Shown here piece after piece: positions 45,493-58,022 of a DNA stretch of 64,000 bases. The stretch is from NCBI GenBank assembly GCA_032622095.1, contig CP136063.1, positions 29,204,987 through 29,268,986 of the forward strand. The letters are read 5' to 3'. Source of the stretch: Siphonodentalium dalli (Eukaryota; Mollusca; Scaphopoda; Gadilida; Siphonodentaliidae). A program made the position numbers and the translations under genes. Each line of letters opens with the position of its first letter. Position 1 is the first letter of the stretch. Below the pieces are notes generated by a model. The model ran no database searches, was not told the DNA's origin, and saw only the letters and a list, made by a program, of their open reading frames with translations.

Positions 45493-46041
45493 TCAAGGGG
45501 TGGAAGTGGGGTTTTGGCATTGTAGGGGAAGTATTCTTTGAGAAATTATGTGAACATTCTCTCCAAGTTCAGGAAGAATGAACAAATCGTACGATAGCAA
45601 GAGCGTATCTTTCGAAAAATTTGTGAGGCCCTGACAAGGGTCGTTTTCAATGGTTTCAGAAGAAACCACACTGTGTATTCGGGTTGAAATAAACCTGGAA
45701 GTGGTCTTCAGAACGTCGTAACCAAACGGCTGTACTATTAGTATTCCCCAGAGCGGTAAGAATTCGTAAACCCTGCTCCCTGAGAAAATCACGATAGAGC
45801 GCTGTAGCAAGGTAGCTGCGAGACGCACCATCAGTCTTGACACTCCCAGCAAGCTGGTGTGTCCGAACCACCGTGGCGGTAATCCGAAAACCCGATCTTT
45901 GTGGTCTGTCATCAGCATAGCGGTATATCTGTAGATATCGAAGAAGTTATCTACAGTACCCATTGTCGCTAACCTCAAAGACTTCCAGATCATATATGAT
46001 TCATCGCCAAAGGCACCACTCACCACCAACCCCTCCTCCAA
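45493..46041 (-). pseudogene. Unrecognised protein-like open frame
   Basis: A 182-codon open frame starting at ATG 46,041 (MEEGLVVSGAFGDESYMIWK). Segments such as LATMGTVDNFFDIYRYTAML and DRVFGLPPRWFGHTSLLGVS have the composition of real protein. After VSR a second minus frame (45,871-45,656) reads DGASRSYLATALYRDFLREQ and SEDHFQVYFNPNTQCGFF, also protein-like. A single frameshift near 45,850 may join them, which would mark a decayed exon. No family recognised, and no methionine context or splice site singled out. It could be chance, given two overlapping frames. Confidence 0.35.
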
Positions 46042-46249
46042 ATAGCCCTGCTACAGATCTCGGTAATCCATTTCGGTATTAATGAAGAATGGTGGATGTA
46101 TGTTTTTATTGAAAATGCGCGGACGTCATTGACGACATCATTGAATTTTTCTACAGAATTTCCCCAACTGTCAAATCAAGTGTGTTTCTTTAAACACAGT
46201 CTAGCAGCCAAGTGCAGGATTTTGGTCTAACCAAAATTCTCTGTTAAAG

Positions 46250-48733
46250 TTGTTTTCTCGGCTGATAATTCATTAGTAGGATCACGGCAACTGTTTTCCG
46301 GTTGTAACACCTGGGGAAATTAAAATATTCAAAATTGCAAAAAACCTACCCAAAAACGGCATATGGCCACACGGGTCTGATCATGTTCAATTTAGTATCA
46401 GGAGTGAGAAATCACGTTACATCGTATTTTTATGTATGTAAGTTTACACTAGATCTTTAAAATGTTACTTGCCTAACTTTCGTATATACAAAATGGCGGC
46501 CAAACTGGCGGCCGTAAAAGATAATTTATCGGAATTCATAACAAATGAACTTCAATCGGATATCTACACGTTTTGGAACGTGACTCAACTTTTACCCTCA
46601 TTATAGTAAACTGTATTTAGTTGCTGTGTATGTTACCACGTGCATGTAGAACAAAAATCTATTAAGGCATGTCGATATCATTATTCGCATTTCGTTACAA
46701 AGAAACATTCAAAAGCGATGAAAAGTGCAATTAAAACGCAATGCAATGAAATGTATCACGCGTATTCGGTGTATAATGTGAAGGACTGTCTAACCAAGCC
46801 CATGTTCATAATATTGAGTTGTATTGGATCAGAGCGGGAATCTGATTCCCCCACAAGACATCGTGTAGAAAATTATTCTTCTTTTCTTCTCAGCTGGAAA
46901 CACTCAATGCTCCAGGTATTCCTTATAAAACGCGAGGTCAATGGAATAATTACCGAATTATGTATCCATGAGGGTGCGCACACTATGCACCATATCAGTG
47001 ACAGTTTAATGGTATTTATACTGACATGGCCGTTGAGATAACCTGCGTGCATTATGGTCACCACGCTAAAATCAGAGAATGTTCGTTCATTTGAGCATAC
47101 AGTTTACATAACTGCAATTATCGGATAAACGACTTGGATTGTATTCGAGAGAATGGAGTGTCATAGAGACTCGTTAAAACTGGAGCTGCGTATTGACCCA
47201 CTTGATCCGAATAATGTGGAGTCTGAACAAATGACTACCAATTCCTCGGTCAATGTGGATAAGATGGCGAAAATTGGTCGAGAATTGGTGATAATTTTCT
47301 TTAAAATAGTGGGCGTCCAGTTTTCATAGTACAAATAGCCGGAACGTAAAATAAATTTCAACAGTCAGTAAGCCCATACACATTGGAAACGCAAACCATT
47401 TTGATGTACAAGTTATTTCAGTCTTGGGCTATGAGACCAACTAGCACGGAGCATGAAAATTGATGCCATCTTTATATATAAGCTATCGCCCTATATACCT
47501 GCAATGTTCAAGTCCAATGGACATACAAAGGAGGGATATTCTAAACAGACCTGATGAATGCTCAACGCGTCGCATCACAGCTGACGTATAAAAAAACGGA
47601 GTCATCAATGTCACCTTCCTTGGCGGCTGTGCAATTGTATTGCAATTATAATTATATTCTATTGCAGTTATATTCCATTCTATTCCAAGTATGTCGTTGG
47701 CTACCACTAGATTTAGCGCGACTTTCTTGATGCATTTATGTCAAACTACTCCATAAATGATAAAGATAGATGTATACTTGACACTCGATGGTACAATACA
47801 CTCAACAAATAAACGAATCCTAGTAAACTAAGGGATAAGATCCTATTTCTGTTGTAATAAGTACATAAGGTCGTGTTTATCAAGACGCTTGATCTCAGAT
47901 CGACTAAAAGAAGGAGATACTCTTATTGTCCTACATGTTGCGCGTGTAGCAGCCCAACCATCGTTAGTTGTAACAGATGACATCGATATATTTGTATTGT
48001 TGCTCCATGATTTTTATGTTATTTATCCGACCAGATACTGGTTGTCGCACCCACAAAAAGACGAACAATAATCGCGAATGAATTGCTAAAAGCTTGCATG
48101 GCATGTGAGCAACGCATGGACTTACAAGGTGTGATACCGTCGCAGCTCTTCGTTGAATAGGACAATATACTGCACTTAAAATTCCCAAAGTTTGAAATCA
48201 CACTCTGATATATTATTTGTAACAATAGGGAGAGTTGTAGACGACGCTAGACCAGTTAGTTTGGATTATTAAGGACAACCAAATTGCCAATCAACCAGAG
48301 GCTCGGTGGAAAATATGGTCAAACAACCGACGAAGCGTTAATTGAAAGTATCAAACGCGTTCACTTACACGTATGTGTATGGAGACATATTTATAGGAGA
48401 ACGTACGATTTTCTGCGAAACCGAAAGTAGATGTTTGAACCAATCACATTACAACAATAAAATCTGGTTGCTCATCTTCTGTCAGCACATCAAGTAAATG
48501 CTTCTTATTTTTGACACGCTGACGTTTATATTCAACAAGGTGATTACTGGAATTCCTCTGCTGTTTCCTGTCATCATTTTTCATTGTCACTTTCATTCAG
48601 GATAGTATTAATAGCAGTGACAATGATCGTGTAATAATTCTGGTCCTCAAATACATTTGTATGTTGTTTTTCATTGTATTCTTTACAGTTCTGAGAAAAC
48701 TGAGCTGTCCATATTCATTTGAAAAATAAGACC
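46250..48733 (+). repeat. Segment P, older diverged copy
   Basis: Colinear with 52,156-54,987 at roughly 90% by eye, from TTTCTCGGCTGATAATTCAT to AATAAGACCAAGCCAG. It lacks the ~450-bp GGAC-repeat insertion found at 52,530-52,985 and keeps ~140 bp around 47,360-47,500 that the younger copies have lost. Confidence 0.85.
46810..48070 (+). pseudogene. Segment P pseudogene, uncharacterised DTDVFVLLL-type family, copy B
   Basis: Reading with frameshifts: DSLKLELRIDPLDPNNVESE, SSVNVDKMAKIGREL, FKSNGHTKEGYSKQT, MNAQRV-type block, NVTFLGGCAIVLQL-like block, then EGDTLIVLHVARVAAQPSL and VVTDDIDIFVLLLHDF (47,905-48,010). The order (leader, INATFLGGCAIV, KIDVY-type, EGDT-x-IVLH, DDIDIFVLLLH) matches a widespread uncharacterised animal protein family that I recognise from such blocks but cannot name. 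Multiple stops and frameshifts; no function inferred. Confidence 0.6.
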
Positions 48734-48799
48734 AAGCCAGAATGAATTGTAACTGGCAAAACACTTCAATAGAAAATGTTAGACTTAATTAAGAAAAAA

Positions 48800-49522
48800 A
48801 TTCGTTCCGGAAGACATGGTATAGCAAGTGAACTCTGTTTTTTCAACTTGACCCCGATGACACCATAGCTGCATTAAACATCAGCTACTAGAGAAATTGA
48901 TGAAAAGAGAAGAAAATCCATTTGCCTTTTACTAGGAACAATCTATTTTATCATCTTTTAACTAGAATTTTCTCAATACAGCAGTTCAACTTATATTGTA
49001 ATGTACGATGACAGTATTTGGCCAGTTGCATATATTGTCACTGCTGCCTGTATTTCGCGTTTCCATCTTTCGGTCATGGACAGACCAGTCCAAAGCCGGC
49101 CATACATGGCAGTAGTGTGTATATGCAGGTGGCGAAGGGCTGTTGAAGTTCCATTACTTGTGTATTGACTTATTTTATCAGCTTTTCCTCTCCATATAAG
49201 TCTCGTTCTGAAATGGCTTTTATTTAATTTAATTATATTTTAAATACTTTTATACATTGTGCTCCGAAGTTTCGAACTTCACTCACTGCCCATGTGCCGA
49301 AAGCCACCAGGGACCGCAATGGAATTAAGTTCTCATTTAGAGAACTTTTTGCGTTATCCCTGATGGTCTCAGGTCACATGAGTATTTCTATTTTTATACA
49401 GATTTCTGCCACATAATTTACCTTATATTCTGACGGCAACCTCTATAAAATAAAATGAATTAATTCTTGAGAAAATTGATATATTCTCTTATATATCAAT
49501 TATTTACACAGTCTGAACTCCA
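48800..49522. other. Spacer of the duplicated unit, no gene
   Basis: No coding signal; the equivalent in unit 2 is 55,055-55,777. An AAGTTCTCATTTAGAGAACTTTTT inverted motif lies at about 49,327. Confidence 0.45.
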
Positions 49523-49720
49523 GGGGTGCTATTCACCGGCTGGGTTTATAATATAGTCCAGGTAGTTTTACGAGGCGACGCTCAATGCGAAGCTATCGGT
49601 GGACATATCGATGGGAAGACATCGCCGCGCCATGTTGGATTATCCAATCAAGGTGATTGGCGTCAATCATAGATTGACCACCGGTCACATAAACATGCTG
49701 CGTTTGTACACATTTCAACA

Positions 49721-50023
49721 ATGAGCAACCGAGGAAAAGGACGTGGGGCAAAATATACCACCGACGACATGAGGGGGTCTACAAAAAAAAATCCGTATAT
49801 AGGGCCGGGGTGGGTGGGTGGTCCAGAGGCCGAAACAATCGTGCTTGTAATTTTTTTCAAACAATTTACAAGTACTGACCATGTAATGTTGTTTGTAAGC
49901 ATGTTAGTATCATGTTTGTTGGCATATGGCTATATAGACAGCTATAGTGACTATTTAGCCTCAGATTTAGCAACATTCTGGATTTCACAGGATCCCGTCC
50001 CACTTCTCAGTGGAAAACAGTAA
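49721..50023 (+). CDS. Unrecognised 100-residue open frame (unit 1)
   Basis: ATG in a good context (CAACAATGAG). The basic, G/K-rich head (MSNRGKGRGAKYTTDD) is followed by a hydrophobic stretch (about residues 41-70) that could span a membrane once (HVMLFVSMLVSCLLAYGYI). Identical in unit 2. No family recognised. It sits ~200 bp inside the candidate Harbinger-like element, so it may be a first exon of an element gene or a chance frame. The antisense frame over the same bases is a shadow. Confidence 0.3.
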   Translation: MSNRGKGRGAKYTTDDMRGSTKKNPYIGPGWVGGPEAETIVLVIFFKQFTSTDHVMLFVSMLVSCLLAYGYIDSYSDYLASDLATFWISQDPVPLLSGKQ

Positions 50024-51590
50024 TTTAGTAAAAAAAATATTAATGTATTACCCAGTTGTATTACCCGAATAATAGTAATAAAATAAAAAAAACTGTATCA
50101 CAAATACTACATGGTGAATACTCAATGATGACTAGATATCATTGACCCGATTGTTGCATAACATGAAATTGAAAAGGGTATCTCACAAATTTCTAATGTC
50201 TGAAATACTGTCTTGTTCTGGCATGCAATCAAATTCATTCCTTCTGGTTATTTCTCATGTTTTTAATGATTGCAAGTAATGTTAATTTGCAGCACTTATC
50301 CAAATAAAACTGAATTGGTTATGATGAATGGCCGTTACTGTTTATTGTTCAGACAATCCCAACTGAAGGTGACGCTATTCTCCTTGAATTTACGAACTTC
50401 ATCTTGAAGCTTATATAATTAAATACTGCTCAACAAGACTAAACTCCAATACTAATTGTATACTGTTATCGCTTACAAATAGATGAACTGAAATAATGTG
50501 ATGCATTCAGATGCTTTGAGAAATGACATTCAAACTAAAAGCAAGAATAAAATCTGACTGAGACTATACTGCAGACTCTAGTGCACAAATATACATACAA
50601 ATGGTTGAGTTATAATAATGCAAAATGTGTTTACGGATGCAGCCAAGTTGGTAGCTCTGGTATGCATCGACAGGCAAAACCTGTGATATGCAGTAATATC
50701 TGCATACATCCTTCCCGTATCATTCCGGTCTATCACCATACCAAACCACTTCAAAATTCGACAACCGACACTTCAACTTATATGGCAAACACTTTGTACG
50801 GATTGAATTTCATAAACAGGGCCCATGGATAACTCTGGTAGGCATTGGTACTCACAATCCGTGATATTATGCATATTCGTTCCCCATTTCTGGTCCGTCA
50901 CATGTCATAGAGCATCAAAATATGACAACCGACTCTTGAGTTATGATGCAAAATGTTTGTACGGACGGACGCACGGACGGATCGAGACGTCAACTATATA
51001 CCCACCGACTAATATCGGGGATATAATAATCATATATCTATGTGTATACCTAACCAAACCAATTCCCCTCCCCACCCACCCCGGTGGATAAGACAAAAGA
51101 GTTCTTTGATCATACACAAATAATTGTAGAACCCCTGACCTGTTTACCACTATTTACACTGGCCGGTGTTCTCTGTCAGACTAAACACGCTCGATATATT
51201 AAGGCTATAATGCGGTCTTGTGCAATTTGTGACATACAGTGTACCTACACAATGCTTTATTATTGTTGTTAGATACTGGAAACACCTGGAAATACAGTTT
51301 ATTTTTCGTTTTTCTGACCTGTGTTTTACCGATTAAGGATGTTATTGCTTGAGTCTTAATTTTACACACTTTGCACCAAAACAGGATAGTGGAATGGGAT
51401 TGAAAGGCAGTTAACACAGTTATTGAAGAACGGCTAAAAAACTCTGATTTTTTTTATAAAAACATGAGAAAGGGGGTGGGTCCCTAACATTTGGAGGAAC
51501 AAATTTGCGTAAATGGGGTGGTGGGTCCCTCGGGGTCTGAAAAAAACTTTTTGGGCCCTATATGTGCAATTGTTTTCCAGACCCCCCCCC

Positions 51591-51767
51591 ACTGCCGACG
51601 AGCGTAACACTTTTTTGGGCATTGCGGAGAGAAGAATCAGAATATTAAAGAACAAAGAAACCGGCACCATTCACCAGCGCCGGAAAAATGATGCATGGAA
51701 AGAAATTTCTTTGGAAATAGCAGGGAAATATCCAAACAGAACCAAAACACAAACAAAATTCTTCTGA
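51591..51767 (+). pseudogene. Myb/SANT-like DNA-binding fragment (unit 1)
   Basis: TADERNTFLGIAERRIRILK, then NDAWKEISLEIAGKYPNRTK and TQTKFF before a stop. The pattern (acidic head, hydrophobic helix, AW-x-x-I, then a basic third helix with R-T) is that of Myb/SANT-like domains found in Harbinger partner proteins and MADF/Myb_DNA-bind families. It follows a polypyrimidine-like C-run preceded by CCAG, so it may be an exon starting near 51,582. The next residues are lost (the third helix is cut short), making it a fragment. Unit 2 differs by one substitution (F to L). Confidence 0.5.
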
Positions 51768-52529
51768 GACGTTATCTTCTTGGCTCTTCATTTTCACACT
51801 GTGCTAATTAAAAAACCTCATTAATATCATTGAAACTCATTCTGCAGATATTTGAACGCAAGCATGAGTCTCCACACAATTATACCCAAAAATTATACCG
51901 CTATACATGCCGATTGTGGCCAGTGAATGTTCATGAATTAGTCGTAAGACGGCGTCAATTGACAGGTGACAAATCTGATAGATTGGATCAATCACACCAT
52001 CGACAGCGTGTGTCGTTTGCGCTGAAGCAAAGATACCTTTGCGTTCAGCCGCTACCATATAAACTACCTGGTTTATAAAATAGTCTCGCTTGGTGAATAG
52101 CACCCCAAATGTCTCATCAGAACCCAACATATAACCCAAAATTTTATGGTAACGTTTTTTTCTCGGCTGATAATTCATTGTAGGATCTCGGCAGCTGTTT
52201 TCCGGTTCATGTGGACGAGTAACCCTTGGGGAAATTGAAATATTCAAAATTGCAACAACCTACCCAAAACGGCATATGGCCGTACGGGTGTGATCAAGTT
52301 CTATTTAGTATCAGGAGTGAGAAATCACGTTACAACGTGTTTTATGTGTATAAGTTTACACTAGATTTAAAATGTTACCTGCCTAACTTTCGTAGGATTA
52401 TACAAAATGGCGGCCAATCTGGCGGCCATAAAAGATGATTTATCGGATTTCATAACAAATGAACTTCAACCGGATATCTACACTTTTGTAACGTGACTCG
52501 ACTTGACCCTCCTTATAGTAAACTGCATT

Positions 52530-52985
52530 TGGTTTTATCACTACGAGGTGTGCACCCGCGTGCTAGCATACCCAACCGTTGGAAATTCAACACACATTAT
52601 CCGTAAACAGCATCCACACACACAAAATCCCAATCAAAATAAGTCGAAAATGAAGTGTAATGTTAGGAAAAACAGTCCGAGCCAACCCTGAGCCGCATCA
52701 CGTAGAGATGTGTTGTGAGATGCATGTATACCAAAAATTATTGAAATCGGTTCATATTTGTTAAAGTTATTAAGTCGGACAAAATAAATCGAAAAGTAAG
52801 GCGTAACTTAACAAAAAGAAAGTCGAAGCGCAATTAGCATCACGCGGAGAGGCGGTACTAATGAGATTGCATACAACACATTATTGAAATCGGTTCATAG
52901 TTGTTCGAGTTATGAGATCGGACGGACGGACGGACGGACAGACGCAGTCAATCCAGTATACCCCCTATTTTATTCAAAAGTGGGG
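52530..52985. repeat. Insertion with (GGAC)n and TATACCCCC/GGGGGTATA hairpin (unit 1)
   Basis: Absent from the older P copy (compare 46,609-46,675). It contains two ATTGAAATCGGTTCAT-A-TTGTT direct repeats, GGACGGACGGACGGACGGACA and an end hairpin TATACCCCC...GGGGGTATAA. A related tail (GGACGGACGCACGGACGGA, then ATATACCC...GGGGATATA) lies at 50,955-51,025. Probably a short non-autonomous element of unknown class. Unit 2 copy: 58,785-59,240. Confidence 0.6.
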
Positions 52986-53149
52986 GTATAAGAAAAATTG
53001 ATCAAGCATGTCGATATAATTGTTCACATTTCGTTACAAAGCAGCACTCAAAAGCGATGAAAAGAGCAATGGAAACGCAATGCAATGAAATGTATGACGC
53101 GTATTCGGTGTATAATATGAAGGACTGTCTAAACAAACACATGTTCATA

Positions 53150-54310
53150 ATATTGAGTTGTACTAGAGTAGAGCGGGAATCTGAGTGGCCGCTCCCCAAG
53201 ACATCGTGTAGGAAATTATTTATCTTTTCGTAGCAGCTGGAAACACTCAATGATCCAGGTACGCAGTATATAACGCGAGGTTAATGTAATAACTACCGGA
53301 TTATGTATATAAGCCATTCGTGAGGGTGCGCACACTATGCACCATACGAGTGGCATTGTAATGGTATTTATAGTGACATGGCCATTGAGACAACGTGCAT
53401 GCGTTATGGTCATAGACATCGACATCATGCTAAAATCAGAGAGCGTTCGTGCATGTGTGCATATATTTTACATAAATGCAATTGGCGGGTAAATGACTTG
53501 GATTGTATTCGATAGAATGGAGTGAACGCACTCAGATGTGTCATAAAGAAGAAGCAAAGTCGACATGGCTGATAGAGACTCATTAAAACAAGAGCTGCGT
53601 GTTGAACCACTTGATCCGAATAATGCGGAGTCTGAACAAGTGACTACCAATTCCTCGGTCAATGTGGATAAGATAGCGAAAATTGGTCGAGAACTGATGA
53701 TGATTTTCTAAAAAATAGTGGCATCCAGTTTTCATAGTACAAATATCCGGAACGTGAAAACAATTTCAACAGGATATTCCAAACAGACCTGATGAATGAT
53801 CAACGCGTCGACATCACAGCTGACGTACCAACACAAAACTGGGTAATCAATGCCACCTTCCTTGGCGGCTGTGCAATTGTATTTCAATTATATTATATTC
53901 TATTGCAATTATATTATATTATATTCCAAGTATGTCGTTGGTCAGCACTAGACTCAGTGCAAGACTTTCTTGACGCATTTGGGTCAAAAATACTTGCATA
54001 AATGACAAAGATAGATGTATACTAGATTCTCGATGGTACAATACACTCAACAAAATAAACGAATCCTTGTAAACCAAGGGAGAAGATCCTATTTCTGTTG
54101 TAATAAGTAAATAAGGTCATGTTGACCAAGACGCTTGATCTCAGATCGACTCAAGAAGGAGATACCCTTATTGTCCTACAGGTTGTGCGTGTGGCAGCCC
54201 AAACGTCGTTAGTTGTAACAGATGACATCGATATATTTGTATTGTTGCTCCATGATTTTTATGTTATTTATCCGACCAGATACTGGTTGTCGCACCAACA
54301 AAAGAACGAA
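53150..54310 (+). pseudogene. Segment P pseudogene, copy C (unit 1)
   Basis: ATG at 53,565 opens MADRDSLKQELRVEPLDPNN, ESEQVTTNSSVNVDKIAKIG, then leaves frame (DDDF-type continuation at 53,690). Later: MNDQRVDITADVPTQNWVIN, ATFLGGCAIVFQ, SALDSVQDFLDAFGSKI, KIDVY, EGDTLIVLQVVRVAAQTSLV, VTDDIDIFVLLLHDF. Compared with copy B it lacks the SKHIHIGNANKF block through an internal deletion near 53,770. Expanded TATTATATTCTATTGCAATTAT repeats break the GGCAIV block. Clearly non-functional; the family is uncharacterised. Confidence 0.6.
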
Positions 54311-54319
54311 CAATAATCG

Positions 54320-54987
54320 CCAATGAATTGCTGATAGTTCGCACGGCATGTGAGCAACGCACGGACTTACATGGTGTGATACCGTCGCGGCTCTTCGTTG
54401 AATAGGACAATATACTGCACTTAAAATTCCCAAAGTTTGAAATCACACTCTAATATATTATTTGTAACAATAGGGAGAGTTGTAGACGACGCTAGACCAG
54501 TTAGTTTGGATTATTAAGGACAACCAAATTGCCAATCAACCAGAGGCTCGGTGGAAAATATGGTCAAACAACCGACGAAGCGTTAATTGAAAGTATCAAA
54601 CGCGTTCACTTACACGTATGTGTATGGGGACATATTTATAGGAGAACGTACGATTGTCTGCGAAACCGAAAGTAGATGTTTGAACCAATCACATTACAAC
54701 AATAAAATCTGGTTGCTCATCTTCTGTCAGCACATCAAGTAAATGCTTCTTATTTTTGACACTCTGAAGTTCATATTCAACAAGGTGATCTTGCGATTAC
54801 TGGAATTCCTCTGCTGTTTCCTGTCATCATTTGTTCCATTGTCACTTTCATTCAGGATAGTATTAATAGCAGTGACAATGATCGTGGAATCATTCTGGTC
54901 GTCAAATACATTTGTATGTTGTTTTTTATTGCATTATTTACAGTTCTGAGAAAACTGAGCTGTCCATATTAATTTGAAAAATAAGAT
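54320..54987. other. 3' flank of segment P, no gene
   Basis: Shared by all three P copies (48,080-48,733; 60,575-61,242). No coding motif. Confidence 0.5.
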
Positions 54988-55975
54988 CAAGCCAGAATGA
55001 ATTGTAACTGGCAAAACACTTCAATAGAAAATGTTAGACTTAATTAAGAAAAAAATTCGTTCCGGAAGACATGGTATAGCAAGTGAACTCTGTTTTTTCA
55101 ACTTGACCCCGATGACACCATAGCTGCATTAAACATCAGCTACTAGAGAAATTGATGAAAAGAGAAGAAAATCCATTTGCCTTTTACTAGGAACAATCTA
55201 TTTTATCATCTTTTAACTAGAATTTTCTCAATACAGCAGTTCAACTTATATTGTAATGTACGATGACAGTATTTGGCCAGTTGCATATATTGTCACTGCT
55301 GCCTGTATTTCGCGTTTCCATCTTTCGGTCATGGACAGACCAGTCCAAAGCCGGCCATACATGGCAGTAGTGTGTATATGCAGGTGGCGAAGGGCTGTTG
55401 AAGTTCCATTACTTGTGTATTGACTTATTTTATCAGCTTTTCCTCTCCATATAAGTCTCGTTCTGAAATGGCTTTTATTTAATTTAATTATATTTTAAAT
55501 ACTTTTATACATTGTGCTCCGAAGTTTCGAACTTCACTCACTGCCCATGTGCCGAAAGCCACCAGGGACCGCAATGGAATTAAGTTCTCATTTAGAGAAC
55601 TTTTTGCGTTATCCCTGATGGTCTCAGGTCACATGAGTATTTCTATTTTTATACAGATTTCTGCCACATAATTTACCTTATATTCTGACGGCAACCTCTA
55701 TAAAATAAAATGAATTAATTCTTGAGAAAATTGATATATTCTCTTATATATCAATTATTTACACAGTCTGAACTCCAGGGGTGCTATTCACCGGCTGGGT
55801 TTATAATATAGTCCAGGTAGTTTTACGAGGCGACGCTCAATGCGAAGCTATCGGTGGACATATCGATGGGAAGACATCGCCGCGCCATGTTGGATTATCC
55901 AATCAAGGTGATTGGCGTCAATCATAGATTGACCACCGGTCACATAAACATGCTGCGTTTGTACACATTTCAACA

Positions 55976-56278
55976 ATGAGCAACCGAGGAAAAGGACGTG
56001 GGGCAAAATATACCACCGACGACATGAGGGGGTCTACAAAAAAAAATCCGTATATAGGGCCGGGGTGGGTGGGTGGTCCAGAGGCCGAAACAATCGTGCT
56101 TGTAATTTTTTTCAAACAATTTACAAGTACTGACCATGTAATGTTGTTTGTAAGCATGTTAGTATCATGTTTGTTGGCATATGGCTATATAGACAGCTAT
56201 AGTGACTATTTAGCCTCAGATTTAGCAACATTCTGGATTTCACAGGATCCCGTCCCACTTCTCAGTGGAAAACAGTAA
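55976..56278 (+). CDS. Unrecognised 100-residue open frame (unit 2)
   Basis: Identical translation to 49,721-50,023; same caveats. Confidence 0.3.
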   Translation: MSNRGKGRGAKYTTDDMRGSTKKNPYIGPGWVGGPEAETIVLVIFFKQFTSTDHVMLFVSMLVSCLLAYGYIDSYSDYLASDLATFWISQDPVPLLSGKQ

Positions 56279-57845
56279 TTTAGTAAAAAAAATATTAATG
56301 TATTACCCAGTTGTATTACCCGAATAATAGTAATAAAATAAAAAAAACTGTATCACAAATACTACATGGTGAATACTCAATGATGACTAGATATCATTGA
56401 CCCGATTGTTGCATAACATGAAATTGAAAAGGGTATCTCACAAATTTCTAATGTCTGAAATACTGTCTTGTTCTGGCATGCAATCAAATTCATTCCTTCT
56501 GGTTATTTCTCATGTTTTTAATGATTGCAAGTAATTTTAATTTGCAGCACTTATCCAAATAAAACTGAATTGGTTATGATGAATGGCCGTTACTGTTTAT
56601 TGTTCAGACAATCCCAACTGAAGGTGACGCTATTCTCCTTGAATTTACGAACTTCATCTTGAAGCTTATATAATTAAATACTGCTCAACAAGACTAAACT
56701 CCAATACTAATTGTATACTGTTATCGCTTACAAATAGATGAACTGAAATAATGTGATGCATTCAGATGCTTTGAGAAATGACATTCAAACTAAAATCAAG
56801 AATAAAATCTGACTGAGACTATACTGCAGACTCTAGTGCACAAATATACATACAAATGGTTGAGTTATAATAATGCAAAATGTGTTTACGGATGCAGCCA
56901 AGTTGGTAGCTCTGGTATGCATCGACAGGCAAAACCTGTGATATGCAGTAATATCTGCATACATCCTTCCCGTATCATTCCGGTCTATCACCATACCAAA
57001 CCACTTCAAAATTCGACAACCGACACTTCAACTTATATGGCAAACACTTTGTACGGATTGAATTTCATAAACAGGGCCCATGGATAACTCTGGTAGGCAT
57101 TGGTACTCACAATCCGTGATATTATGCATATTCGTTCCCCATTTCTGGTCCGTCACATGTCATAGAGCATCAAAATATGACAACCGACTCTTGAGTTATG
57201 ATGCAAAATGTTTGTACGGACGGACGCACGGACGGATCGAGACGTCAACTATATACCCACCGACTAATATCGGGGATATAATAATCATATATCTATGTGT
57301 ATACCTAACCAAACCAATTCCCCTCCTCACCCACCCCGGTGGATAAGACAAAAGAGTTCTTTGATCATACACAAATAATTGTAGAACCCCTGACCTGTTT
57401 ACCACTATTTACACTGGCCGGTGTTCTCTGTCAGACTAAACACGCTCGATATATTAAGGCTATAATGCGGTCTTGTGCAATTTGTGACATACAGTGTACC
57501 TACACAATGCTTTATTATTGTTGTTAGATACTGGAAACACCTGGAAATACAGTTTATTTTTCGTTTTTCTGACCTGTGTTTTACCGATTAAGGATGTTAT
57601 TGCTTGAGTCTTAATTTTACACACTTTGCACCAAAACAGGATAGTGGAATGGGATTGAAAGGCAGTTAACACAGTTATTGAAGAACGGCTAAAAAACTCT
57701 GATTTTTTTATAAAAACATGAGAAAGGGGGTGGGTCCCTAACATTTGGAGGAACAAATTTGCGTAAATGGGGTGGTGGGTCCCTCGGGGTCTGAAAAAAA
57801 CTTTTTGGGCCCTATATGTGCAATTGTTTTCCAGACCCCCCCCCC

Positions 57846-58022
57846 ACTGCCGACGAGCGTAACACTTTGTTGGGCATTGCGGAGAGAAGAATCAGAATAT
57901 TAAAGAACAAAGAAACCGGCACCATTCACCAGCGCCGGAAAAATGATGCATGGAAAGAAATTTCTTTGGAAATAGCAGGGAAATATCCAAACAGAACCAA
58001 AACACAAACAAAATTCTTCTGA
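57846..58022 (+). pseudogene. Myb/SANT-like DNA-binding fragment (unit 2)
   Basis: As 51,591-51,767, but reads NTLLGIAERR where unit 1 has NTFLGIAERR. Confidence 0.5.

Larger units (their letters stand above)
49523..52106 (+). mobile_element. Candidate Harbinger-like element (unit 1)
   Basis: GGGGTGCTATTCACC (49,523-49,537) is perfectly inverted at 52,092-52,106, with looser inverted similarity for another ~30 bp (TTTATAA, CCAGGTAGTTT). The interior carries a Myb/SANT-like coding fragment, and Harbinger elements typically encode a Myb-like protein beside the transposase. No transposase frame found, and no target duplication seen (TCCA versus AAAT). The copy in unit 2 is 55,778-58,361. Confidence 0.45.
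48734..54988. repeat. 6,255-bp tandem duplication, unit 1
   Basis: Every position x matches x+6,255 in unit 2. I noticed about ten differences (near 50,287; 50,522; 51,067; T-run at 51,450; 51,613; 51,890; 52,709; 53,843; 54,034; 54,630). Unit = spacer, the 49,523-52,106 element, then a young copy of segment P. Junction sequence TTAGACTTAATTAAGAAAAA occurs at the start of unit 1, between the units and at the end of unit 2. Confidence 0.95.

Noticed and set aside
46640-47041. 133-residue plus-strand frame in segment P
   Set aside because: It crosses non-coding leader sequence, is not conserved in the other P copies and conflicts with the reading frames carrying recognisable blocks.
51837-52247. 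136-residue minus-strand frame conserved in both tandem units
   Set aside because: Conservation only reflects the recent duplication. It spans the inverted end of the candidate element and has no motif.
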